A stretch of 64,000 nucleotides of DNA from Zygnema circumcarinatum. Taxonomy: Eukaryota; Streptophyta; Zygnematophyceae; Zygnematales; Zygnemataceae. This document shows, one piece after another, positions 12,301 to 23,800 of the stretch. Location of the stretch: the NCBI GenBank assembly GCA_037447605.1, contig CM074808.1, positions 2,295,784 to 2,359,783 on the forward strand, given 5' to 3'. The notes beneath the pieces are model-generated. The model did not search any database. It saw nothing but the letters and a program-made list of their open reading frames with translations, and was not told the DNA's origin. Position 1 is the stretch's first letter; every line of letters begins with the position of its first letter. The position numbers and the translations under genes are program-made.

Positions 12301-15300
12301 CCATGACTCTCCTAGCGCGTCTGTGACTGCAGCAGCTGCCGCTGCGCCTGCAGCTGCTGCTGCCATCGGCCCAGAATCTGCTACAGCAGATGCTGATGCC
12401 GCTGCAACTGCAGCCGCCTTTGAGGTGTCCTCTCTGCATGATGCCCGAACAACAACTAATTATTCGAATACGATATGATAGAAGGTGTCAAATTAAACGT
12501 AGTGCAGCAGGTATCACCATCTCGAATTGGACAGGCCAACAGACTGAAAAATACATTTACCTGCATCGTTCAACAAGGGCATGTGCGGCAGCCGGATTAG
12601 ACCCAAAGTGAAGGTGCACATAAGAAGCTAACACAGCGCCAACAACGTAGCCGCCCTCATCCAGATTCGTGCTGGCCCCCACAACCTGCATATCAAACCT
12701 GCCAAACTCCACAGTGTCGCGGACAGGTCAATCTATGCCAAGAAAGGTCAGCCACGTCTCCATGTACTGTTGATCTAATAATGCAATTTCAAGTTGACAG
12801 CATGTGAAATATTGCACAAATGAATTTTTTGCATCCAAATTGGGATACTATCGCTGTTCTTTTCCTTCTGTCAGCAATAGCGTGCTTGCTGAGAGGATGA
12901 ATCAAAAAATCGCACACACGTATTCCTCATTGTACGGGCTTCAACCAAGCAAACAAATAGAAACAACAAGGCTTGGATCTTTCAGCAGAAGTTCAGTCGC
13001 TCTAGGTGTTTAAAGTCTTCAGCCTCATGTTCTAAAACCACCCAATTTAACTCTAATCAATAATGTCCTCTATCCATTCTGTCGCACATAGTCACCTCGA
13101 GCGGCAGATATCTCTGGGCGGGCTCCCAATAGACAAGAATAGATTGGTGGCATGATACAGGCTCTATAGTTAAAACATGGCCCTCCGATGATCCTTTGAC
13201 TTTACCCTATATTTGAAATTCAGGCCAAAACCTGGATGGAATTCCTCAGCCCATCTCAATTGTCTTGAAAGTGGTTTGCACTCACCCTGCCTCTGGAACA
13301 CAATCGCCGACCTCCGTCGTAGCCTCCGGAGGAATCACTTCACTGAAGTGAAATATTTGCCCCCGGATCTCCCCTATCTCGGGAGGGAAAATACTGTTAC
13401 TTTCCTTCGGTGTCACCTGCATGAAGAGCCGCAGAGCTCACACAATATCTCAGAGAAAGCCTTCTCCTTCATGCTCGTCGACTCCGCTATCAAAAAGATG
13501 ATAGCATGTCCATCCCACTAAATCTGTCTCCCCGAAATAAAAGAGTTGCGTCCTGGTACTAACGTTAACATCTCAGCCTTCTATACGGTTGTGCCAAAAC
13601 CTCATTTCAATATGCTCACTATAGCTATGACTATATAGCTATACTATAGCTATAACTAAGCTATCATCTATCCTAGCATGTCGAAAAGCAACTGAGGAGG
13701 CATAGGGGAACGAGCCCATTAAACATCTCAAATTACTTTGATGTGTTTAGTTGAGGAATAGGCACCAAACAATGTAAAAAGGTGCATCGTGCCATACAGT
13801 GATATAAGCTAGCTTCATTTTTGAAACCATACGTGTCCAGAAAGGGAACACTCCACACATTGCGAAGCGCTGCCCATCTCTTGTCTGCAATACAACAAGA
13901 CACGCGACAATGAAATTGCATTCCATTTCAGGGACTTCTAAGCTTCACAAACCCATCTGCGTAGTAGATCATTTGGCTTTCTCGAGCTACAGTTATACAA
14001 GCTACCAGTGTGCTATAGAAAAGCCTTGCGTATACTGTTGAAAGAAGTAAGTCGAGTTGTCGGCATTTAACGACCAGAGAAAGTGTTCATCTTTCATACA
14101 GATATTCACTCTGAACAAATGAAGGTCTTTGAATACGGCAGAAGTTGGCCAGTTTATCCACTTACGAAGATTTCCCATCATCAATAGTTTGGCCAAAGGT
14201 GTAGGTTCTCTTCATCATGGAGCTCTGATCAGCACAAACACTTAGATAGAAGGGTATGAAACGGACCTCAATTCCTTGCGAGAGGTACATGAGGCCTCCA
14301 CACTCGCCGTATATTATTCCCCCTGCAGCTGCAAAAGCTCGCATGGCATACAGCATGCGAGTATTCTCCGCAAGTTTTTTGCCATGAAGCTCTGGATAAC
14401 CGCCTCCTAGGTAGACAGCATCCAGTCGTGGAGGAAGCGCATCGTGCAATGGAGAGAAGAATACCAGTTCGGCACCCGCATCTGACCAGCATGTCTCCCC
14501 AACATCCCGTTATTAAGTAGAGAAACAGCCATTTGGTCCATATTCTACCGACTGCAATACTATTGACACTTGCCTCCAACGCCTTTAACTGATGGCGGTG
14601 TCTGGCATCTTCAGCAAGGCATTTCATGCAAAGTCCGGATTTGAGATGCTTTAAAGACATCCTCTAACACTGGCATCCTGCCCACGCCTCTTATCCACTG
14701 AACCAGGGGCAAGACATGTTTTTGATTGCCAAGGAATGCCCTTCATACCACAAGGTTATGCATTCAATTTAGACACTTTTCCAGTTGTACTCACCTTTCA
14801 ATAGAGCAAGATTCTCGTGGTAGTAAAAACAAAAGGCGGCATCTCGCGCTATTCCGATCCGTACCAGCTTCCCAATAGCAAGGGGTAAAGGAACTGCAGC
14901 TGTTACTGGCATTGCCTCTTCGTCACCTCCTCTGTCTTCTCCACAATCACCTTCACTGCCTTCGGGTTTCGACTCGTCTTTCGACAACAATGGAATCGAT
15001 GGTACCACTTCAGCTGCCTGGTCCAAAATGCTCTCAAGGTCAATGTACTTCTCCATAAGGTCTGCCAACTTGTCTATAAGGCCCTCTGGCACGCTATCTT
15101 CCCCAGGCATGCAGAGGCCCAAGTGGCGTTCCGGAACTTCTAATCCAGGTGTCTTTGGTAATCCTCCGTACACCCTAGCTGTGGCATTGCTGCCTTCCAT
15201 TGCATCTTTCAGCCACTTCAGATGGGTTAAGCTCCCAACCTGCAACTTTAAAACGTTTTAGTAATAATACCAATTTAATGGGCAAAGTCGTAGTAAAGTT

Positions 15301-17599
15301 GACGATGCATCAAAGGGAGTGTAATCCTTCTCCTAAAGTTGGATTGCAATAATAGCTATTGTCATATCAGAAATAACTGTCTGCAAACAGTGTGTTGTAA
15401 ACATAGACTTCTGCAGTTCAATGTTCTGTATCCAGTTCACGAATCACCGCCACTACACAATAAGTTGCGTCCTAATCCCAAAATACAGTAAATCCTCATA
15501 GAAGCATCTTCGGTTGCTAAATCCACCCTTGATATATAGGTGCCTGGGACAGTGGTGTAGTTTCTATAATGAGAGAGCATCTCCTCCCGTACGGTTGCCA
15601 GTGCTGATTCAGACCTAAAAGCTATGAGAAACTAAACACGACTTGATGTAAAAATCAAGCTGTTCCATAGGTGCTACTCTGTTTCTGCCCAAACGTCTAG
15701 GGCTGAGACAAATATGACCTTTGGGCATTAGTTATATGGCTCTCTATGATGATGGAGAGCAGAGATTCTGACGTCTGCCTTTTCTGTGACGGAGAAACAA
15801 TTGCAGTATGCGAAAAGGCAGTTTTGCTGATTTCAACTGTCACGAGCAAGGTTTTCTATTTCTCATGCGCCCCGCAATGCATACCTTGTTGAATATGACG
15901 CCGGCAATTTTTAGCTCCGGATCAAAAGAGGCGTATCCATGCACCATAGCTGCTGCACTACGAGCCATTGCTGCTGCATCCAAGACCAGGAGGACGGGTG
16001 CCCCAAGAATCTTGGCCATTTCAGCTGTGCTACCCGTTTCTGACATTCCGTCGCTCCCATCAAAAAGACCCATGACTCCCTCCACAATGGCAATGTCCGT
16101 GCTCTCATGATTGCGCCAAAAGCACTGCAGATTCACTTCCCTGTTCCCTTCAAGCCAACAGTGCACTCAGATTTGTGAGTGCTCGGCAGGAAGAAGGGTG
16201 GTGATGACTGGCAACGAAAGCAGAGTAATTAAAAAAAAAAAAAACGAATAGAATTGAGCAAAGTAAAACATTGAAATTGAGCTCCACCGCACAGCCATAA
16301 ACTAGCCTAACGTGGTACAGCCGTATACAGCAGACACTTGCCAATACCACCGTAAGAAACGCTCTAGAGATGATACAACGTGCCATGGGCACTGTCGACA
16401 TGCGAAGCACCCTTGCCTCTCATCATGTTGAGCAGGAGAAATCTTGTGAGGCCCTCATGGTCAGTTTCAGCGTGGCTTTGAACTGAAGAACAAAGAATAA
16501 ATTACACCTACACGGTTACAGCCATCAAATCACGGAGACTAAACTGCCAATGCAGGCACCTGCGGGGGTACTATGCACTGTCAACAGTCCTGAAGCTACT
16601 TTTGCTCAATATGTTCCTTCCGTGTGACTTGGCGCGGCTCTACACATTTCAGATGGATGAACACCGACTTGCATGTGCTACTCAAAGATGCTGCAGAAAG
16701 CTCGGCAATAACGGCGGTGATAAATATTTCTGAAAAAAATAAAGAAAAGCTTCCCCGGTACATTTTGAAGGACCCCGGGAAACTACACAATCCTCAAGGT
16801 CCTTGTTTCCACACCTGGACAACATCCAACCATCCAAGTTGACTGATTCTCGGCCTGAAGCAGCCTTATGGTGCATTGGATCCAAAAAATCTGCACAAAA
16901 TATTTAGCCCGCCGTCAAATATTCAAATTTCTTCAGTAAAACATTGTCCATGCTTTGAAAGACACTCAAGTATGCGCCGCAGGTGATAAAGATCAATCTC
17001 CCTTGCGTTCACCTTGCAAATACTACATGCTATTGGCAATGATGCACACTTTGGAACGCGGCAAGCATTCCCAGGTTCGATAACTTCAGCCTGAATGCAG
17101 CCAGAAGCTAAACGTTGGAGACTGGGCAAAACAAAGGTAAATCAACTATACAGTGAAATTCGCAACTACAGTTGCAAAATCAGCGATCATGTTTCTAGAG
17201 AATCGAAGTAGAGTTACTTTGCAACTAACCTTACTCGCACTCTGGGAGTCACAAGCACACCGTAATAGTCAGCTTCTTAAAAATTACTAACTCTCCCTCT
17301 AGTAGGAACTTGGTACTTATGCAGTGATAACGCAGACAACAATTGCTAAATAAAAATTCTTGAATACCTCTGCATAGCAATGCAAACTCCAGAAAGACTT
17401 CGAACTGTCTTCTAAGCTTGGGAAACAACTGATGCGGCGCACGGATTATGTGCAGGAAGTAGAACAATTGGAGCTCACCAGGGCCAACCTTAAAGGGTTG
17501 TACTCGCAGGCCACGACGACGAAACGCTGCCATCAGTCCAATGGCAACGAACGTCTTTCCTACACCACTGTGAGTCCCGCCAACGACTATGCTCTTCAT
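6351..17599 (-). CDS. CobB/CbiA-type cobyrinate a,c-diamide synthase fused to a BtuF-like receptor domain
   Basis: Fifteen exons on the minus strand: 17479-17599, 16815-16890, 15885-16140, 14795-15239, 14267-14481, 13798-13884, 13286-13416, 12561-12671, 11298-12433, 10958-11031, 8931-8987, 8524-8613, 7461-7571, 6808-7149, 6351-6608. All phases agree, giving 1169 aa. Residues 1-480 match CobB/CbiA: P-loop [35 protein letters not shown], then a class I glutamine amidotransferase domain with GGYPEL, catalytic Cys in GECGG (about residue 360), FHFS (about 423) and [11 protein letters not shown]. In bacteria this enzyme amidates corrin side chains a and c using glutamine and ATP. An acidic insertion sits between the two domains. 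Exon 9 encodes a disordered Ser/Gly/Arg/Glu linker of about 360 residues. From about 846, [53 protein letters not shown] and a C-terminal lobe match BtuF/TroA-type metal-receptor folds. No signal peptide is evident. The first ATG fits the bacterial N terminus, but an upstream targeting exon is possible. Substrate in this organism is unknown. Confidence 0.85.
9230..10110. repeat. degenerate interstitial telomeric repeat tract (CCCTAAA-type)
   Basis: About 880 bases of short imperfect units around CCCTAAA/CCCTAA (for example CCCTAAACCCTAAA near 9333 and 9778), with frequent variants such as ACCCTACA. The orientation is C-rich on the plus strand. It lies wholly inside the intron between exons 10 and 11 of the CobB-BtuF gene. 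CCCTAAA is the usual plant telomere unit, so this is interstitial telomeric sequence and not a chromosome end. Confidence 0.9.
10366..10410. repeat. 10-bp tandem repeat (TGACAAGACC)
   Basis: About three and a half perfect copies of TGACAAGACC, then a diverged copy. It is in the same intron as the telomeric tract, some 260 bases away. Confidence 0.85.
13612..13665. repeat. CTATAG-type palindromic AT-rich repeat
   Basis: Overlapping CTATAG and AGCTAT units make a self-complementary stretch within the intron between exons 6 and 7 of the CobB-BtuF gene. Cruciform potential is the only property visible. Confidence 0.7.
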
Positions 17600-18206
17600 T
17601 GCTCCCTCCGTGTATCCTAGCTTTGAACAAAGAAAATTAGTGTTCTCGTCTACTTTGCAACTCTTTCGGAGCGTATACCAGCCTCAACTCTTCAAAGCAG
17701 TTGATGGCCAGCGACCTCCCTCAACGTTGACGAGCTGACAAAATTTCATTCAGACAACCAATTCTGCGAAACGGCAATGCGGAGCCTGCCAAGTCTGTCA
17801 TTGCTTGGGCTACACCAAGTTTGCCCGGCTGAGCTCATCCATCTCCTCCCAGCATCCCCGCGATGCATACAGTTACATCATCAGATGTCGGATGACATCC
17901 CTTCCAAACACCTTCCTCCTTCCCTTCCAACCTCCTGGCGAGTGAGCGCGTAGGGGAGCCAAGCCACGCCGGGCGGGTCTCTCTCCAGGTGCAAGCGGCG
18001 CGAGTGGCAGCAGCAAACCCTAGCACCGGCGCCGGCCAGCCACGTGGCGGGCCGGGAGGCGAGGAGGGGCGCAGGGCCGGGTAGGACACTAGGGCAGGGC
18101 CGGGGCTGGGGCAGGGGCAGGGCAAGGCGGGGCGGGGGGGCGCCTGCGCGGCCGCCACGTGCGGGGGCGCGCGCGCCGATATTTGGAGGGGGGGGGNNNN
18201 NNNNNN

Positions 18207-18238
<32 letters not shown>

Positions 18239-18359
18239 CATCGCATGGCATGGCATGGCATGGAGTGGCGTTGGGAAGGGGGACGTTCAGTGTACGGTAG
18301 TGTCGAAATCGCGTACTGTGCCGTTATCAGTGAAACATTCACGAGCAGTTCATAGCAAA
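17600..18359. promoter_or_regulatory. 5' flank of the CobB-BtuF gene with CpG island and G-box
   Basis: GC content rises sharply from about 17940 to 18240. A perfect palindromic G-box, GCCACGTGGC, is at 18039-18048 and a partial one near 18155. A 10-N gap at 18197-18206 sits between a G run and a C run of about 35 bases. This is the likely promoter of the minus-strand gene. ORFs here are Pro/Gly/Arg artefacts of GC richness. Confidence 0.55.
18197..18206. other. assembly gap (10 N)
   Basis: Ten N flanked by a G run on the left and a long C run on the right. The 10-base length looks like a placeholder, so true size is unknown. Confidence 0.98.
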
Positions 18360-18541
18360 GGATGTGGCATTGATCTCACCATGGCGATGATGCCATCAAC
18401 TGTACATGGACAAAATCAGCATGGGGAACCACGAGGAACTGGTCGCAAAGGACCTAAGGACAAAAGAAAAAAGCTAGGAGCGGGAAGTTATGCCTAGGCT
18501 CAACAACGCACCCCTCCCTCGAAGCTGTCGCGAAGGTCGCC
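18360..18541 (+). repeat. left arm of a large imperfect inverted repeat
   Basis: Read forward, this matches the reverse complement of 19871-20073. Shared blocks include GGATGTGGCATTGATCTCAC, GGCGATGATGCCAT, GGAACCACGAGGAACTGG and CCTAGGCTCAACAACGC. The main difference is a 17-base insertion in the right arm. The arm starts about 760 bases upstream of the CobB-BtuF start codon. Confidence 0.85.
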
Positions 18542-19870
18542 GATGTGCGGCACATCGCGCGGAGGGAGGGAGCGGCGGAAGGCCACCGACACGGTCACCA
18601 ACAACCGCGGCACGCCGAGGGAGCGGAGAAGCGAGGCAACGCTGAAGGGCGACGGAAATGCATTGTCGATAAAAAGTAGTGAGGATCACCGGAGGAGGGC
18701 TTTGTTAGTGTATATTAGTTAGTGGTACATAGTTAGTTAGTGCATGTGTTTGTTTAGGAGTCTAGAAGGGCTAGGCGGCAGAGCTAGGGTCGAGCTAGGA
18801 TCTGGCCGGAGTCCCGAGGTGTGCGGGAGACACTCCAGGCGCGAGTCACGGGAGACCGTCGGAGCAAGGGTCCGCAACGGATGTGAACGGCAGCCGGCTG
18901 TGTGTGCGCGAAGTGACGTGATAGGCGCGCAACTGAAGACGCGTGACGTGACAGACGTGGCGCGCAACCGAAGACGCGTGACGTGACCGGCGCGCAGGCG
19001 TAGGCGCGTAGCGAGACCAACGCTTAGTGTTTGCTAGCGGGGTTGGTAGCCGCCCAGGGCTGTTGCTTTGGGCAAGTATAAATTGAGAGGGAGAACATTG
19101 AGACTTAACCCTGGGTGTAGACTGCGAGAAGTTATGGGCCTAATAACGCGGCTCTAGAGCGCCATAGGAGGTTGTGAGCAGAGTCAGGCGGAGGCCATTC
19201 TAAAAGGTGCGAGAGGCGCACTAGCGAGGGAAGGAAACGAGCAACCGAATATCTTAACGGCCATGAGAACAAACTCGTCGGCAGAGTCGCACATTAGGGC
19301 TTGTCAATTATTGGGAAACTTCCATAGTAGAAGAGCTCGAAATTAGTACATTTTCCCATGGAACGCTAGTATCTGCAAATGTACTGTTTTCAAGAAATCT
19401 CGAAGTGAAACCCCTCCGATGTTTTCAAGATTGACAAGCCCTAACGTATAGTACCATCGCGGTCCGTGCACACATTTGAGTATTGTTCAATTTTGCTTTT
19501 GGTAAGAGGAATGGAAGATGCATTTTGCTTTGGTTGCGTTTCATGGTTCTAAACTTTCGTCTTGAAGCTCTGAAAGTTGGAACCGAGGGTTTTAGAAGCG
19601 TCGAAACGAACCTGATAAAAAAACAATTACAGTGTTTTAACAATGTCCAAAACGAACCTCGTCAACTGGTCCAACCGTCCGCATGCGCGAGCTGCTTGCA
19701 TGAAAGCCGGAGGGCGCCGCTTTGCGCAAGCTAGCGCCAACGAGCGAGCGCCGCGTGGCGTCCACGTGGCGCCTCAAAAAATAGGGAAGATCAAACGCAG
19801 ACGTGGGAGTTGGGAGCTCGCCGCGGCACGTGTTGGCGATTCACCGAAGAAAGGCAGGTGAAAAAGTTTA
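18542..19870. other. spacer of the inverted repeat
   Basis: The 1.33 kb between the arms has no credible coding frame and no transposase motif. It contains clustered TGACGTGA boxes in short tandem repeats (18913-18990) and a TATA-like GTATAAATT near 19075. It could be the body of a non-autonomous foldback or TIR element, or promoter-proximal DNA for an untranslated transcript. Confidence 0.5.
18905..18990. repeat. imperfect tandem repeat carrying TGACGTGA (bZIP/CRE-like) boxes
   Basis: Two copies of a unit of about 33 bases (GCGCGCAAC, then GAAGACGCGTGACGTGAC) at about 18925-18955 and 18960-18988, preceded by a partial copy. Each contains GTGACGTGA, a core recognised by many plant bZIP factors. 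Binding is inferred. Confidence 0.65.
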
Positions 19871-20073
19871 GGCGACCGTCGCGGCTGCTTCTAGGGAGGG
19901 CTTGAAGCGTTGTTGAGCCTAGGCGTAGCTTTCCGCTCCTAGCTTTTCTCTTCTCTCCTTAGGATCTTTGCGACCAGTTCCTCGTGGTTCCCAATGCTGA
20001 CTTCGTCCATGTACATTTTATGGCATCATCGCCATCAAATGATCAAATCATCGTGAGATCAATGCCACATCCT
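19871..20073 (-). repeat. right arm of the large imperfect inverted repeat
   Basis: Reverse complement partner of 18360-18541. Its outer end is about 750 bases upstream of the golgin start codon, almost the same distance as the left arm from the CobB-BtuF start. No clear target-site duplication is visible at the outer ends. Confidence 0.85.
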
Positions 20074-20819
20074 CCTTCCTGATGAAAGGCAGCTACGGTA
20101 CCGTATCTGGTACGTAGTCGTGCCACACGGGCTCGCTCCTTTTCTCGCTTTCGCGAATTAGTGAGCACGTCCTTTTCGGTACAGTGCGCGGCCTCGACGG
20201 GCGCAAGGGGTTGGCTCTACAGATGTAGCCGCGGGTTCCCGTGCGTGCACCTGTTGTCAGTCAGAACGATGCCTACGATGCGCGATGATTTTGATCGTCT
20301 GTCCGTGGCGGGTCGTTGTTGGAACTTGCGACTCACCACTGTTGCAGTTCGTGTTGAGTGGTGCGCTCCCTCTGTGGGATTATGATGGTATCGCTGTCAT
20401 TTGCCTCACAAGTTTGAGTTTACAACCGCCCTTGAGAGGTTCGCAAACTCGTGCACGCCGCAGAGCCCGGAATAGAAGGCGAGCAGCAGAGAAACGTCGT
20501 CTCGCAGGCTGCAAACTCCCCGCCCGGTTTGCAACCCGGCGCTCCTGCGCTTCGACAGTCCCTCCGCCTCCGGGGGACGAAAGTCAAGATCGGACATTCT
20601 TCGGACCACGCGAACGAACGCGACCTCAAAAGTTAAAAGTGGCGCGCAGGGCAGGCCCTTTGCTGCGCGCTGCTGGAGAGCGCCCTCCCTTTTGCAGGCG
20701 CGCTTCTCCGTTATGGCTATGGCGACAGCGAGCATGTTGCACGGGAGGCGTGCGGCTGCCCGAAGCGCTTAACGCATCTCGTTCTCTTCTCCTTGGGATG
20801 CGCTGCATTGAAGCGCAGC
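20074..20819. promoter_or_regulatory. 5' flank of the golgin gene
   Basis: This holds the probable promoter and leader of the golgin gene, moderately GC-rich from 20400 to 20820. ORFs on both strands are unrelated to known families. Nothing else is recognisable. Confidence 0.45.
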
Positions 20820-23800
20820 ATGGAGAAGACTTCCTATTTGTCGGCCGGGAGGAAGCGGGTGAGGCCAGTCATAACCCTTTTTATTCAGCTATACCTTTCA
20901 TTAACATTTGCTTCTGACATTCCTTTCTTGCTAATTTCGGTTGGAACTATTGATCGTCTCTTTCACCATTCATTCTTGCTGAATCTTGTGTTATGGTGTA
21001 ACAGCTGGAAGAGTTTCGCAAAAAGCAGAGTCAGAAATCCAACCCTCCCAGGGTTTCTCAGCCGGAGATTCTAGGGCAAGCTAAACCTGGCGATGCGGCG
21101 ACTACGGCTTTGTCTTCCAGCGGGAAATCTCCGAGGAAAGTCGACCAAGCCATTTCCGCTCCCCCTCGCGTTGCAGGCGAGGGGTCAGGTGACGGACGGG
21201 AGGAGCTTGTCATTGTTGACTCCACTACAAGCTCGACCCACTCCACAGTTCCTCCGGAGGTCGGTATTGAGGATACAGTGGCGGAAGAAGCACAGGCCCA
21301 GGGCGCCTCCCTTCGTCACCTTCTTCGTTCTTCACTGGAAAAACCAGCAGGGCAAAGTCACAACGTCTATATTGACATTGTTTCTGATAGAAATCACGTT
21401 TCTGCTGAGGAGACAGAGCAGAGACTACCTGAGAAAGGGATAGGTAGAGTGGAAGGAATTAAACGCGTTCAATCTTCAAGCAGTATAGAGACGGCTGGAC
21501 GTCCAGCACCAAGTGCACCAAGGGTTCGATCGGAGAGCACCTTATCGACTGAACAGGAGGGTTTTCACACTCCAACAGGGAGTCCAATCGGATCAGATGC
21601 AGGAAAAGGGTTTGCTCACGGATTTCAAGATCCTGAAGGGCGCTCCGCCAAGTCGTCAGAGGTTCACAGCACCGAGCATCATGATGAGGTAGAAAAACGT
21701 CAATTCCTTTGAGTTTCACACTTGCGCGCTCTTTCTTGTTCCAGCAAGAGGAGCCATTCCTTGTTTGGTCCTTTCTTATTTGCGATGCGACGCCCTTTTT
21801 TATCCGTTTTCAGAGATCACTGTGTAGAGGCTGAACCCCTGGCTTGTAGTAGAACCTAAGGTCATCTACAAATATATATACGTATATATATTTTTTTCTG
21901 AAGTGAACACAGCGGATAGTGGTTGTGCATTAGGAAATATGTTTTAACTTGGTCGGTGTGCAAGGAAATTAATGATGGCTATAGCTGATCCATGCGAAAT
22001 AGATAAGTCTTTTTGTTCACACTTACACTAAGCAAAAATATATATGCTGGCATTGCAGTCGCTTTGCAATGAGGCTACCACTTATGTTCAATAAGTTTCA
22101 TGCCATTGTAATTTGTCAGTCAAAACACGGCCGTATGTTGCCGGCTTTCGTAGGGTCCTCCAGGCCTGCTTTCCGGGCTAGCTTACTTGCTGTAGGATAC
22201 TTCTGTACTATCTCGTAAACTGCTGATACCTTTCAGGTTCAGCAAGATGGTAGCATAGGGTTACATTATAGCTGAGAGGCATGCCACAACTCGCATCCAT
22301 GCAGGTGTCAGCTTCGCCCACTGTCACTGACCGAGGACAACTCATGCGGGCGTTGCCTCCCATTCCTTCTCCTCAGCTTGAGGACTTAGCCCTTTTGTCG
22401 AGCAAGGAGCATGATGGCAGTCATAAGTGGTTGACTAGGCGACAGGGTCCCGGTCAGGTAGTTCCTGGTGGCAGCAATGAACCAAGTGCTGGAAACAGCC
22501 TCGTTGTTTCCAAGAGCGGTGGTGAGGTTTGGCCAGAAAAGAAGGATAAGTATGTGGAGCGCCTGGAGGTGAAGGTTTCCGAATTACAACGACGCTTATC
22601 GTCTGTCTTGGATATGCAGCCCAGGGGCTGGACCCAAGATGCCGTGCAAACAGAGATGGAAAGGAAAAGTGAGAGAATTAAATTTTTGGAAAAGGAACTT
22701 ACTCTTGTGAAGTCGGAGGGTGCAGTCGGAGAGGGTTTTGGAAGACTCAGGCTGTATACGTCAGGAGAATTGAGGCTTGCTCATTCCAATAGTGCACCAA
22801 TGATTGTGGATTTAGTTGAAAGGCACACAACAGAGATGAATGAGCTGAAGCGAGTGTTGAGGGAAAGAGACGAGCGTGTGTCTTTCTTAGAGCGTGACAG
22901 ACAGGCAGCTTTAGACAAGTTTAAGCAAGAAGTAAAACTTGAGCAGGACGAAGAGACAAAAAGACTGTTTAGGATGCAGGCAGATATGCAAAAAGCTGCT
23001 GTAGAACTGACTAAACAGGTCTCAACGGCTGCGCAGCGTTACAAGCGGCTGGAGGTTGATAAGTTCAAGCTCGAATCCGATATGGCTGAGAAGGAGGCAG
23101 CACTGGAAGGCGAGCGAAGGAGGAACGAGCGCTTGGAGGAGGAGATGGCCATTGTTCGTGGACAGTACGAGACAATGATGGAAACGGTTGCAGCCCTTCA
23201 AGAAGCCCGAGCGAAGGAAGTGTCCCAAAGGGAAGCATTGGAGATTTCACTGGCAGCAGCTGTCAAGTCGCTGACAGAACGGGAATCTCAACTAGAGTCT
23301 CTCCAGGCTGTGGCATCTGAAGTGAAAACCTTAAGGGAAGAAAATGTGACGGCCGGTGAGGGTTGGAGACAGGCCAAGTCCGCAAATGAACAGAATGAGG
23401 GCCTCGTTCAGCAGGTACTTCGGTTGCAAGGCTATGTTACAAGCAAAGAGGTTGAAGGAGAGGCTTTAGTAGGGAGATTAAACGAAGCAGAAGCAGCTCT
23501 ATCAGCCAAAGCAATGGAGGTGGGTGGTCTAACTGCCCATGTAGAGAAGCTGGAAGATGAGTTCTCCAAACTCTCTGCGGAGCATAATGCTGTGAAAGAG
23601 GAGTTAAACCAAACAGAGCTTAGATTGGGAGGAGTTCGAGAGAAATTGAGCATGGCCGTGAAGAAGGGAAAGGAGGTCGTGCAGCAAAGGGATAATCTGA
23701 AACTTGCCCTTGCACAGAAACAGGCAGAGATAGAGGGCACTGTTACAAGTTGGCACACAGAAAGTGGGAACCTTAGACAAGAACTGGAGAAAAAACAGGA

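Noticed and set aside
18542-19870. Transposase gene or solo LTR between the inverted-repeat arms
   Set aside because: No transposase motif, no primer-binding site or polypurine tract, and no clear target-site duplication.
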